Of a stretch of 64,000 nucleotides of DNA, positions 55,274 to 63,960 are shown one piece after another; position 1 is the first letter of the stretch, and each line of letters starts with the position of its first letter. The DNA lies in assembly GCF_008086595.1 (NCBI RefSeq), contig NZ_RXYA01000013.1:1-64000 (forward strand), in the 5' to 3' direction. Under the pieces are notes generated by a model. The model was not told the DNA's origin and made no database searches. It worked only from the letters and a program-made list of their open reading frames with translations. The position numbers and the translations under genes are program-made. The stretch is from Acetobacterium paludosum. Lineage in GTDB: Bacteria; Bacillota; Clostridia; Eubacteriales; Eubacteriaceae.

Positions 55274-55398
55274 ACCGTCCTTGTACACTCATGCAAATTC
55301 ATCACGTTGACTGTTCCATCATCATTATAAGTGCCAACCATTAAAACCGGCACTGGATAACCGTACGAAAAAGCGTTTGGACCTAAATTTTTCATCAT
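55258..55398 (-). pseudogene. Truncated flavin-reductase-like gene
   Basis: Behind GGGGGAGG, the minus strand from 55398 reads MMKNLGPNAFSYGYPVPVLM and continues VGTYNDDGTVNVMNLHEC. This is the N-terminus of the flavoredoxin/flavin reductase family, then it runs into the REP copy at 55247-55273. Only about 40 codons remain; the RAYT insertion or an associated deletion removed the rest. It is partly similar to the intact gene just upstream (55416-55988). Confidence 0.7.
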
Positions 55399-55415
55399 AA
55401 TAAACAACCTCCCCC

Positions 55416-55988
55416 TTAGTTCTTCTCTCTCAACTGAAGTCCGTCGCGGTAAGCATTACCGACCTTCTCACCAACGGACAGATATGACTTATTCATCCAA
55501 TCAAAAGTGATCGGATGGAATTTTTCAAATGATACCTTGCCATCTTCTCCAAGAATCCGTTCATCCAGACTTACATTGACGATTTCGCCTACCAGTCTCC
55601 AGGTTTCCTCATCATAGCTCTTCACTCTGCACTCAACGGCAAAAGGAAGCTCATCGATAATCGGTGCATCTACGAATTCGGACTTTGTTGTATGGAATCC
55701 GGACTTCTCAAACTTATCTTCCACTTTATTACCTGTTGTTATACCAAGGTAATCACAGGCAACTTCATTTTCCACATCAGCCATACTTACAACAAAGGAA
55801 CCTCTAGCAATAATTCCCTTTAACGTATTTCTCTGGGATGCTACGGTAATAGTAATTTCTGTTTCATTCGTGATTCCGCCCCATACCGCTAACATGGCGG
55901 TCGGCTTTTCAGCCTCATCATAAGATGAAATCATCAAAACCGGCATCGGTGTGATGTATGGCTTTGCTCCGATATTTTTTCTAGACAT
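55416..55988 (-). CDS. Flavin reductase family protein (flavoredoxin-like)
   Basis: A 190-residue FMN-binding split-barrel protein with ITPMPVLMISSYDEAEKP near the N-terminus, TVASQRNTLKGIIARGSFVVS in the flavin-binding middle, and LGITTGNKVEDKFEKSG as a typical family block. Such proteins reduce flavin or carry electrons in anaerobes. SD AAGGAGG. An old fragment of a related gene lies immediately downstream, next to the RAYT. Confidence 0.88.
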   Translation of the reverse strand: MSRKNIGAKPYITPMPVLMISSYDEAEKPTAMLAVWGGITNETEITITVASQRNTLKGIIARGSFVVSMADVENEVACDYLGITTGNKVEDKFEKSGFHTTKSEFVDAPIIDELPFAVECRVKSYDEETWRLVGEIVNVSLDERILGEDGKVSFEKFHPITFDWMNKSYLSVGEKVGNAYRDGLQLREKN

Positions 55989-56042
55989 AGTTGTCCTCCT
56001 TAAATTATGTAATAAATCACAGTTATTTGATGCATTATGCTC

Positions 56043-56177
56043 TTAACGATATGATTTCTTATAGATTTCAAGATAATCTTCATCTGTAAGCGGTAACGGG
56101 TCTGCGGTAATGTCGCCGCCGAGCACCTCGTGTATTCTCTTCGGATACTTTGCGAGCTCTTCTTCCTTGATTCCTGC
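56043..56177 (-). pseudogene. C-terminal fragment of an unidentified gene
   Basis: On the minus strand the frame running out of the broken RAYT continues past the REP copy as IKEEELAKYPKRIHEVLGG and then ITADPLPLTDEDYLEIYKKSYR. This looks like the end of an enzyme. It reminds me of iron-containing alcohol dehydrogenases, but I am not sure. The gene it belonged to was probably cut off by the RAYT insertion. The flavin reductase gene follows 55 bases later. Confidence 0.5.
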
Positions 56178-56180
56178 ATT

Positions 56181-56207
56181 ATGACGAAGGGTCGTTTCGT
56201 TCGTCAT
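56181..56207. repeat. REP-like 27-nt repeat, downstream end of RAYT 2
   Basis: Starts ATGACGAAGGGTCG and ends CGTTCGTCAT. One base differs from the copy at 54410-54436. Confidence 0.9.
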
Positions 56208-56966
56208 GCTCATCGCTTCACTAGCCTGTTCGACTATCATCTTACCCAGTCCCAGTACCCGACTTAATTGACGGATACTGCTGCCAGTTTCCTGCTGAAT
56301 CTGTTTGATCAACCGATTTCGCTTTTCAACAGACAATTCGCCCAGATTCTGATATTAGCTGTTATGTCTCAGCATATCAGAAAGCTGTGAATCACACCAT
56401 CTGTTTTTTTGATTGATTTCTAGACATTTATCCTGATTTTCTTCCTCCGAAAAATGGGCAAAATCTGCAGCCGTCGGAAAATAATCTTTGATGATTTCAA
56501 TATCAAGTGTAGTCGAATTTACCAGATAGGCTTGGATAACTTTATCATAACTACTCCATGGATATTCTTCCAATCGGGCAACCATCCCCGCGTTTAAGGG
56601 ATTACGGTGAATGTACCGAACCACCGCCATTAGATTCTGTTCCTCTTCGACAGCTTCACTGCTAAAACGATTCTGAAAAAGATGACCGGTTCGTCCGTAT
56701 TTATTGTTGTGCAATTGAACATATCCTACTGTAATCCGTTTGATACTGGTACCTAATTCTTCGCCTTCTTTGATTAGTAGATGAACATGGTTATCCATGA
56801 GACAATAGGCATATAACTGAAACCCACCAGCTTCCCTGGCTTTATTGAGCTTTTCCATAAAAATTGATCGATCCGAGTCATCCAAAAAAATATTTCGTCC
56901 ATCCAGTCCTTTCAGTATTACATGGTAAATTCCGGATGTGCTTTTAGCTCGTGCCTGTCTTGCCAT
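56208..56966 (-). pseudogene. RAYT 2, interrupted by a nonsense codon
   Basis: Nearly identical to the intact RAYT (same NHVHLLI and VGYVQLHNNKYGRTGHLF). A TAA at 56355-56357 replaces the GAA found in the intact copy (DMLRHNS-stop-YQNLGELSVEKRN). The remaining C-terminus is open and in frame up to the REP copy and beyond it into the neighbouring gene fragment. The terminal VEQAVKR-stop of the intact copy is also lost (VEQASEAMSM here). A 204-residue truncated product could still be made, but it would lack the C-terminal helix region. Confidence 0.88.
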
Positions 56967-57018
56967 TTCAAAGTTCACCTCCTGTTATTTTTTTGAAGTA
57001 TACCACATTTTAGTTGCC

Positions 57019-57045
57019 ATGACAAACGAAACGTCCCTTTGTCAT
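57019..57045. repeat. REP-like 27-nt repeat, upstream end of RAYT 2
   Basis: Starts ATGACAAACGAAACG and ends CTTTGTCAT. It is preceded by TACCACATTTTAGTTGCC, as before RAYT 1. Confidence 0.9.
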
Positions 57046-57084
57046 GGACATCTGTCTTGACTTGGAGGCTTGATTCCAACCATT

Positions 57085-57594
57085 TTAAGTAAATGTCAAA
57101 ATAATTTCGGATATATCTATAACTACTAAAATCCAAAATGGTACCCACATCATTGGTTCATCTTTTTCTTTATTAATCGCATCAAACACGATATCTTTTA
57201 TACCTTCCATTGGTTTTTTTATTATATCGATATATATTCCAATAATAGAAGATGAAACCAATAGCGCTAATTTTACCCATTGTGGTTTTATTTCAATTAC
57301 CATATCTTTAAGTGGTTCCATAAGTTCCTTATCTTTCGTATTCATGTCATCAATTTGTTCAACTATCGGATCAAATACTGTGTTGGCAGTATTTTTAATT
57401 TCGCTCTCAGCCTTATAATTCAAACTGCATTCATATATATCTATTCCTATAAAAATTATTAATATGACAAGCGCTACAGCTGTATACCACTTGCACTTAT
57501 CACTTGCTCTTTCTAAAAATCCATTTATATATTCACACAAGCACTCAAATGTTATACATATTTTTTCTCCCAATAAGACCACCCAATACTTCAT
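57085..57594 (-). CDS. Membrane protein of unknown function
   Basis: A 169-residue protein with three hydrophobic segments (TAVALVILIIFIGIDIY, WVKLALLVSSSIIGIYI, and the C-terminal FWILVVIDISEIILTF). A charged loop between the first two contains KNTANTVFDPIVEQIDDMNTK. No family recognised. Start at 57594, eight bases after GAGGAG. It follows the 215-residue gene by 45 bases on the same strand and is probably cotranscribed with it. Its place beside the methylase/HNH operon makes a defence role possible but unproven. Confidence 0.6.
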   Translation of the reverse strand: MKYWVVLLGEKICITFECLCEYINGFLERASDKCKWYTAVALVILIIFIGIDIYECSLNYKAESEIKNTANTVFDPIVEQIDDMNTKDKELMEPLKDMVIEIKPQWVKLALLVSSSIIGIYIDIIKKPMEGIKDIVFDAINKEKDEPMMWVPFWILVVIDISEIILTFT

Positions 57595-57639
57595 TGCAAT
57601 CACTCCTCGTATGATACCAATTTCAGTAGATATTTAATA

Positions 57640-58287
57640 TCATTTTAAGAATTTAGAAAAGCTATTTACATTTTGTTCAAGTCTTCTTAATTCATCTCGC
57701 ATTTCAAATATATCAATTTCAAATTGTATCACATCATCCGGTTTAGCTTGAATATTATAGAACCGCACTTGGTTGTTAACTAAATCAAGGTTGTACGGAT
57801 AAAACTTACTATTTGCTTTTATGGTCGCAACCATATTAGGGGCGCTGTCTTTTAAAATGACATTAAATCCACCAATACCTCTGTTCTCCATCATTGTTTT
57901 CACATTACGTTCATCAAGGTGTTCTATAATATTTCTTGGCATTTTATTGCTAAGAATGATAAATTCATCTTCTTTAAATTGATAATTGTTTTTATTTAGA
58001 TTGACACGATTTTCTTTTTCTCGACTCAAATCCCCATCTTTGTTATTCGGTTTGTATACAAATCTATCGTTTATTAACCCCAAAAAATAAAACAGATTAT
58101 CCACACAATAACGATAGTACTGTACTTTATTCACAAATCTACAAACAATTGTCTCATCCGGTTCAAATATAAAATCTATTGAAATCAGCGCTGAAGAAAT
58201 ATAATACTTTAACTGATATGTTGTTTCGACCTCATATGGATAATCTTCTCCATTTTCAGCATAACAACCTTTCGCAAATAATGGCAT
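57640..58287 (-). CDS. Protein of unknown function (215 residues)
   Basis: A soluble 215-residue protein beginning MPLFAKGCYAENGEDYPYEV. The middle is rich in aromatic residues (VQYYRYCVDNLFYFLGLIND) and the C-terminal part carries strands and a short heptad region (EIDIFEMRDELRRLEQNVNSF). No family recognised. SD GGGAAAGG precedes the ATG. It heads a two-gene unit with the three-helix membrane protein. Confidence 0.6.
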   Translation of the reverse strand: MPLFAKGCYAENGEDYPYEVETTYQLKYYISSALISIDFIFEPDETIVCRFVNKVQYYRYCVDNLFYFLGLINDRFVYKPNNKDGDLSREKENRVNLNKNNYQFKEDEFIILSNKMPRNIIEHLDERNVKTMMENRGIGGFNVILKDSAPNMVATIKANSKFYPYNLDLVNNQVRFYNIQAKPDDVIQFEIDIFEMRDELRRLEQNVNSFSKFLK

Positions 58288-58949
58288 CTATTTACCTTTC
58301 CCTGTATCTATACATTTATTGTTTCAAAGATATTTTATCATAACTTATCTTGTTCGGATACTGCTTACCGACGCAATAGTGCAAAAGTAAACCTCCAAAT
58401 CCTGTTTGCTTGGAGGCTTGCTTTCAGTTATTTATTGTTTTGTTATATACTTCTGTAGCCTGCTTTGTGGTTTCTCTGGACAATAACATGCCCCAATTTA
58501 TTACTTTCCGGTAATGGCTTAAGAAATGTGCGTGTCTTATATGTTAAATTCTTATGGCTTATATGCTCGGAAATTTCTTTTTTAGACCTGACTGTTTTAC
58601 AAAATTTTAGTTTTTTCTTGAAACCGCAGCCCCAGTATTAATAGGTGCCTGGATCTCCAACTTTTTGAATAGAACCGTTTCTCCATTTGTTCAGGCAGTT
58701 CTACAGGAAGCTTTTCGATTTCCTGTTCACGAATCTTCTTAAGGTAGTAATAGGACTGTTCTTTGAAACCATTCTGGTCACACCAAGTCTTTACGGGATC
58801 ACCCCTAACCTGACATTTCGCAATGATTTTTCTCCATTATACCATAATTGAAAAGCCAGGTTTAGCTGAAATAATTTGATTACAACAGGCCTGTTTTGAC
58901 ACTTATAATTTGCCAATTAACAACGGTACAAAGACAATTGCCTACATCT
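58288..58949. other. Gene-free stretch with hairpin and IS66 fragment
   Basis: About 660 bases downstream of the HNH gene. CCTCCAA at 58392-58398 and TTGGAGG at 58410-58416 form a possible terminator. An IS66 TnpA-like remnant occupies 58597-58836. The remaining sequence shows no gene. Confidence 0.5.
58597..58836 (-). pseudogene. IS66-type TnpA accessory gene remnant
   Basis: The minus strand has an 80-codon frame without a start, reading WRKIIAKCQVRGDPVKTWCD and then QNGFKEQSYYYLKKIREQEI. This is the N-terminal pattern of IS66 TnpA (K-x-W-C-x-x-x-G, then YYYxLKKIR). It ends after KRFYSKSWRSRH. No IS66 TnpB or TnpC is present, so the element is a fragment. Confidence 0.65.
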
Positions 58950-59576
58950 TTACATCATATTCCTTTTAAGCCTTAGTAACTCTATAGCTTCTCCAAGTGC
59001 AACACATACTTCAGTATTATCTTTGACTTTACGCCGCAATCCAATCATATTCATCAACAGATAATCAAGCCTATGGATCTCACCATCAAGCCCAAGAGCT
59101 TTATAGAATGTTTTTACAGTTTCATTAGAACTATTTTCAACAGAAATTGTTATGTAGTAAAGTTCATTTCTTTTAAATGTATCTTTAATTTTCTCTTCAT
59201 CAGGATGTATCAATTCTCTATCATCCTCTGGTAAATGAAAAGCGCTTTTTTGATGATTGCAAGAATGACAAGCTAATACGAGATTTTCGATATAACCCGC
59301 ATCGGATTTCTTGCTAAATGACTTTTCATACAGAAAATGATCAATTTCAAACATTTCTTTGGGTAATATATCAATTGATGCTCCACAGTATGCACATTTA
59401 TAATTATACGCCTTCATAAATTCTGTTTTATAAGTGTCATCGTTAACTCTAATATAATTATGCATATCTCTAGCCCTTGGATGTGCACTTTTTATTTGAT
59501 CAGCTACTCCTTGTTTTTTCTCTTTCAATTCTATTATTTTCGCGCAGTATTTAGTCGCTCGGTAGTCATCAACCAT
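58950..59576 (-). CDS. HNH endonuclease
   Basis: A 208-residue nuclease. The zinc-type pair CAYCG, the HNH core FEIDHFLYEKSFS, then IENLVLACHSCNHQKSAF complete a canonical CxxC-DH-N-CxxC-N arrangement in residues about 58-110. A helical C-terminal extension follows. The start overlaps the end of the receiver-like gene by eight bases, with CAGGAG inside that gene. As the last gene of a methylase/ATPase/receiver operon it is the probable DNA-cleaving effector. Confidence 0.92.
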   Translation of the reverse strand: MVDDYRATKYCAKIIELKEKKQGVADQIKSAHPRARDMHNYIRVNDDTYKTEFMKAYNYKCAYCGASIDILPKEMFEIDHFLYEKSFSKKSDAGYIENLVLACHSCNHQKSAFHLPEDDRELIHPDEEKIKDTFKRNELYYITISVENSSNETVKTFYKALGLDGEIHRLDYLLMNMIGLRRKVKDNTEVCVALGEAIELLRLKRNMM

Positions 59577-60165
59577 CGATCTTCTCCTGTATCTCTCTAA
59601 ATGCGGAAATTAGATTGTCAATATCCGTTTTAGTAAGTTCATCATATGTTCCAACTCCATATAAAGAATTAATTATTTTTTCTATTAGCGTGCTTTCCCA
59701 GCTAGTATTTATTTCTAATTTTTCCGCAAGCCGTCTATATACCAAAATATTATCAATCGCCTTTTCAATATATCCTGGTAAATGTTCAGCATAGTAAGCT
59801 GATGCTGTTTTTCCGCAATTTGGATCATATTTCGAGATCGTACCGACACTTTTATCGGCATCATTCTGAGTAATAACAATTACTTCTATAAAAGGATAGT
59901 ACTTTTTAAGTATAATTTTAAACTCTTCTCCAGAGAATTTGCCTGCTGCAACTGTACGATTTTCGAATAACCTGGAATCAATAAAGATTATATTAGCTAC
60001 CTGAACTTTAGTATTTCTTATTAAACACTCATATCCATCATCAGGCATAAATTGAATCTCAGAATAATCTGTTTCATACTCAGTGTTTGAGTATTCTGTA
60101 TCAAGATAGCGTTCCAGCCCAGATTCTGGCGAATCATCAATATATAATATATTGAATTTTTCCAT
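59569..60165 (-). CDS. Stand-alone receiver-like protein
   Basis: A 198-residue protein whose first 130 residues look like a diverged response-regulator receiver. It has NILYIDDSPE (acidic pair), ANIIFIDSRLF (candidate phosphoacceptor Asp), VIVITQNDAD (Thr) and GTISKYDP (Lys). The C-terminal 70 residues are helical and contain no recognisable DNA-binding domain. The start codon shares one base with the kinase stop (TAATG), behind GGAGG in the kinase's last codons. It probably relays a signal from the kinase to the HNH protein. Confidence 0.75.
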   Translation of the reverse strand: MEKFNILYIDDSPESGLERYLDTEYSNTEYETDYSEIQFMPDDGYECLIRNTKVQVANIIFIDSRLFENRTVAAGKFSGEEFKIILKKYYPFIEVIVITQNDADKSVGTISKYDPNCGKTASAYYAEHLPGYIEKAIDNILVYRRLAEKLEINTSWESTLIEKIINSLYGVGTYDELTKTDIDNLISAFREIQEKIDG

Positions 60166-62312
60166 TATATTTTGCCTCCAACTAAAAATTCTATTGAAAA
60201 TCCATTTTGCCCATTGATCTGTATTATCTCTCCACCTGACATAACCACTGTGTTATTGACAATCCACATGCCTAGACCATGACCATTATTGCGAGTTGTT
60301 TCGTGCACCTCTAATATTCTTCTAGGGTTTGAATTGTATTTTTTATCAAGTCCTTTTCCATTATCAATATACATAAAATGAATTTGATCATTGCTTTCGT
60401 TCGCAATAATATTTATTTCGAGATGATCTTTATTTTCATTTTGTTGGATACTATTCAAAATCAAATTATCAAAAACAACACGAACAATATCTTCTGACAT
60501 AAGATAGTAAATATCATCGCTTGTTTGTGCCTTAATTGTAACCCAAGCGTAGTCCCTCTCCCAAATATTTTTGATTTTCAATAGAAAATAGGATATGCTT
60601 TGCCACGTAGCCTCGAATTGCCTTTTCTCCACTTCTGAAAGCATTGTATCCATAAATGCTACTATTTTTTTACTTACTTCGTTATTTGATTTAATCAGAT
60701 AAGGAACGTTCTTATAGGCTTTTTCTATTTTATCAGGGGACAAAAGCTCATCCCACATATCATACTCTTTAAGCGCCAATATAATGTTGTTGCTATTCTC
60801 CGCAATTGAATTCCTATCATTTCTCATCTCATGGGCGATAGATGATGCTTTTAAACCAGCAGTAGCCAATACGTTTAAAATTCTAACATCATACTTATAA
60901 CGTTCTTCAACATTAGCTTTTTCACGCTTATATTCATTGCTCTCTTTTCGATATGTTTTAATCTCAGCTGCTAGTTGTTTAGCTTCTTGAGTAGATAATT
61001 GAGATACCGTTATAGGGTTTGAAAGCACCTTATCAGAAACTGGTGTGCGCTTTTCTTCGATTTCAAAATTGTTTTTAACATCAATCTGGCGAATAATGCT
61101 TTGGCGATATCTTTCAAATTCTTTTAGACTTGTAAGAATTATTTCAATAAATAATTGGTAATAAATATTTTCATCTAATCCCTGACGATTTGATAAATCT
61201 TGTAACACCGAATTTATTTTTTTGTCAATTTCAACTTTACCCGCCAATTGGTTTTCCCGAACTCTCCAAGCCCCTGATGGATGTGATGCAGCAGCCGGTG
61301 ACTTTCGTGAACGTTTTCCTAAACCGAGCCAGTCCTTTTTCCCTTCATATGCCGAAATACTGAATGCATTTCGATATAAAACTATCCCACCCTTAATAGT
61401 TTCGGGCAAGCTTGAGTATTTATATAAAAACTTCTCCATTTCAGTTGAAGTTGAATTTATATTGAAATACATTTCTGCCGAAAAGTCACCTATTTTTTTT
61501 AAATTCTCTTTTAGTGCATCGATTGATAAATCAAATTCTTTTGAAGCCTTAAGTTCATCAATCATATCCGTTACGATACAATACTCTCTAGGGTTTACCT
61601 CTGAACAATAATTTATTGCATCATCAAGAAATTCATCTGATTGTATTTTAGTGGTAACCACGCATTTATCACTATCATACACTAGTTGAATATTACTTAA
61701 GCAGTTCTTACCTAGTTTAGGTACCGGAAAGTACTTTGTAATTACTTTTTCAACAACCGGATGTTTAATTTCAATTTTCATTAAATTATCATTGTATGTT
61801 TTAGATATAAACTCTGCGAGATTTTCTACTTTTCTCTTGCTCCATTTTTCTCTCAAGTTACTAATGATGATTCTTGTGCCGCATTCGTTTAATGACTCAT
61901 CATCACTTAACAATGAACTATTCCAATCAGTTCTCCATACAACGCCTACTGCGCCAGCTTTTTTAGAAAACATTTCAATATTTCTTCCCAATCTTGATAG
62001 TGCAAAACGACCTATTCCTTTGGAGCCTGCCAGTATTCTTGTATTATTATTTTTATCTACTACATCATATTTTTTGCTGCTTTTACCAACATGCATCCAG
62101 TGTCTCTTAATATCATTAGTGTCCATTCCTATTCCATTATCCGCTATAATTAGTTGTGTTTCTTCAAAAGTCAGTGAAAGAAGTGCTGCTCTTGCATCAT
62201 AAGAATTTTTAACTAACTCGAGCACTGCTGATTCATCATTAGTAAAATTTTGAACACCCAGGAGTTCAACAATAGTGCTATCTTCAATAATATATTTTAA
62301 TTCTTCCAACAT
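60165..62312 (-). CDS. Dual GHKL ATPase: MORC/Hsp90-like domain plus histidine kinase domain
   Basis: A 715-residue protein. The N-terminal ATPase (residues about 1-200) has ELVKNSYDA, IADNGIGMD and the Gly loop GSKGIGRFALSRLG of the MORC/Hsp90/MutL class. A middle region of about 250 residues ends in a coiled coil (about 440-475). The C-terminal part has a phosphoacceptor-like SIAHEMRND (His near 492), the N-box NLILNSIQQ, G1 DNGKGL and G2 GHGLGMWIV. No membrane segment. It starts nine bases after the methylase stop, with GGGGGG as ribosome site overlapping that stop. Likely a cytosolic sensor that phosphorylates the downstream receiver protein. Confidence 0.85.
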   Translation of the reverse strand: MLEELKYIIEDSTIVELLGVQNFTNDESAVLELVKNSYDARAALLSLTFEETQLIIADNGIGMDTNDIKRHWMHVGKSSKKYDVVDKNNNTRILAGSKGIGRFALSRLGRNIEMFSKKAGAVGVVWRTDWNSSLLSDDESLNECGTRIIISNLREKWSKRKVENLAEFISKTYNDNLMKIEIKHPVVEKVITKYFPVPKLGKNCLSNIQLVYDSDKCVVTTKIQSDEFLDDAINYCSEVNPREYCIVTDMIDELKASKEFDLSIDALKENLKKIGDFSAEMYFNINSTSTEMEKFLYKYSSLPETIKGGIVLYRNAFSISAYEGKKDWLGLGKRSRKSPAAASHPSGAWRVRENQLAGKVEIDKKINSVLQDLSNRQGLDENIYYQLFIEIILTSLKEFERYRQSIIRQIDVKNNFEIEEKRTPVSDKVLSNPITVSQLSTQEAKQLAAEIKTYRKESNEYKREKANVEERYKYDVRILNVLATAGLKASSIAHEMRNDRNSIAENSNNIILALKEYDMWDELLSPDKIEKAYKNVPYLIKSNNEVSKKIVAFMDTMLSEVEKRQFEATWQSISYFLLKIKNIWERDYAWVTIKAQTSDDIYYLMSEDIVRVVFDNLILNSIQQNENKDHLEINIIANESNDQIHFMYIDNGKGLDKKYNSNPRRILEVHETTRNNGHGLGMWIVNNTVVMSGGEIIQINGQNGFSIEFLVGGKI

Positions 62313-62321
62313 GGCACCCCC

Positions 62322-63863
62322 CTATTGTTTTAGTCTTCTTTTTAAATACCTATTCCTAATATTTTGCAAATCTTGTTTCTGGTCATCTGATAAATTTAAA
62401 ACTACACTATCGACATAATCAACAATTTCCAAGTAATCACATTTTTGTCTAAACATAGAATCCAAAATCATTACTTGTTCGTAACTCACCTCACAGTATG
62501 GCAAGTGCAAATCTTTAAACTCATTGGGAACCAATTCACCAACTCCACCACCATAAAACCGCCCATTATACTCGCATAATACTAATGTCAAAGAATTGTA
62601 AAAACAAAAAGCGAATGACGCTTTATCTATGTTTTGATGAAATCTTATATTATATGCAATATCAGTGGTAAATACATTTGCTTGATTAATGATAACTCTT
62701 GGTATTAAGTTATATCTTTTAAAAAAGCAAACTTCCCCCCTTTTAATAATTGGAACATCATACCAACGTTTTCGTTTTGAACACTTATATCGCTTACTTA
62801 TTTCTTTATCTTCACCACTTTTTAAATATTGCTTAAGTTCAGTTGAAAAATTATTTTCTTTTAAATTATTTAAATCTAGCAATATTACTTTTTTCTTCTC
62901 AATTAAAAGTGCATCATAATCTTCGCTTGTAAATAATAGCTTGTTTGCTAAATCAGAACTCTTGGATATTATCTGTAAATCGTTTTCTGAATCTCTAAGT
63001 TTTCTTGCCATCTCTTGATTAAGAATAAAAAAATCATTTGCACCGGTCACTATCCCAGGAGATATATCGCCGAATTCTCTTATTTTAGGATACCTATCAC
63101 ATATTGTTTTAAGCATTTCGGTTTCAATGTCATTTAAAATGCAATTAGACCATTTAGTTAATGGTTTATTTCTCATTATAGTACTCTCAAAAATCGGCTC
63201 CGTATGTGTCAAATTCTTAATCGTTGTATATCTAATAAACGGCTCCAAATTGTTTTCATTCGATAAATATACGAGGCAGACATCTTGCTCAATATGGTCA
63301 AATATTTTTTCTTCAAAAGTTATAATCTCAATTGAATTGAATCTTGTCTCAAGGTAATTTCTAAGTTTTTCCGAGTACTGTACCTGTAAAAACTCAAATG
63401 GTAAAACAAAAAATATCGACCCATTTGAAGCCAGCAATTTTATAGATGCTAATATAAAGGATACCCATAGATTTTGAAACAAGCTATCTGGCAATGCAAA
63501 ATATTCCATCAATTCATACGACAGCTGTCTATTGGATTCAAACAAATTTCTTTTGCTTATATATGGAGGATTTCCAATTATTAAATCATAATTTTCTTCG
63601 TGAGTAAGAGCATATTCGATAAAATCTGAGGAAGTAACCTGAGTGTTTTCAAATTGGCGCTCTTTTAAATGTTTTGATTTAACTCTGTCAATTTCAATTG
63701 CATGAATATTATAATTAAATTTACATAATGCCTCGACGAATCGCCCGTCTCCCGCTGATGGCTCTAAAATTTTAATTATGTCTGCTTTTTTTCTGATAAA
63801 CGCAATCATATATTCTATTAATTTGCGAGGAGTATAATACGATCCAGTAGTCTTTTCATCCAT
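62322..63863 (-). CDS. Eco57I-type adenine-specific DNA methyltransferase
   Basis: A 513-residue N6-adenine methylase. It has SYYTPRKLIEYM at the N-terminus, motif I ILEPSAGDGRF, motif IV NPPYISKRN (near residue 98) and a C-terminal target-recognition region with NEFKDLHLPYCEVS. There is no nuclease domain on the chain, unlike type IIG enzymes. It is the first gene of the four-gene operon and should mark host DNA. SD GGAAGTGGA lies before the ATG, and TATAGT-type promoter elements lie near 63910. Confidence 0.9.
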   Translation of the reverse strand: MDEKTTGSYYTPRKLIEYMIAFIRKKADIIKILEPSAGDGRFVEALCKFNYNIHAIEIDRVKSKHLKERQFENTQVTSSDFIEYALTHEENYDLIIGNPPYISKRNLFESNRQLSYELMEYFALPDSLFQNLWVSFILASIKLLASNGSIFFVLPFEFLQVQYSEKLRNYLETRFNSIEIITFEEKIFDHIEQDVCLVYLSNENNLEPFIRYTTIKNLTHTEPIFESTIMRNKPLTKWSNCILNDIETEMLKTICDRYPKIREFGDISPGIVTGANDFFILNQEMARKLRDSENDLQIISKSSDLANKLLFTSEDYDALLIEKKKVILLDLNNLKENNFSTELKQYLKSGEDKEISKRYKCSKRKRWYDVPIIKRGEVCFFKRYNLIPRVIINQANVFTTDIAYNIRFHQNIDKASFAFCFYNSLTLVLCEYNGRFYGGGVGELVPNEFKDLHLPYCEVSYEQVMILDSMFRQKCDYLEIVDYVDSVVLNLSDDQKQDLQNIRNRYLKRRLKQ

Positions 63864-63960
63864 TTTTCCACTTCCAGTTGTCTTAATTTTATTATCTATT
63901 TTTCCTAACCTCTACTATATTTTTATCCGTTTTTCAGAATAGAATATCGTTCGAAATAAC

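Noticed and set aside
53000-57100. CRISPR array suggested by regularly recurring 27-nt sequences
   Set aside because: The copies are irregularly spaced, alternate in orientation and bracket transposase genes; they are REP-like elements, and there are no cas genes.
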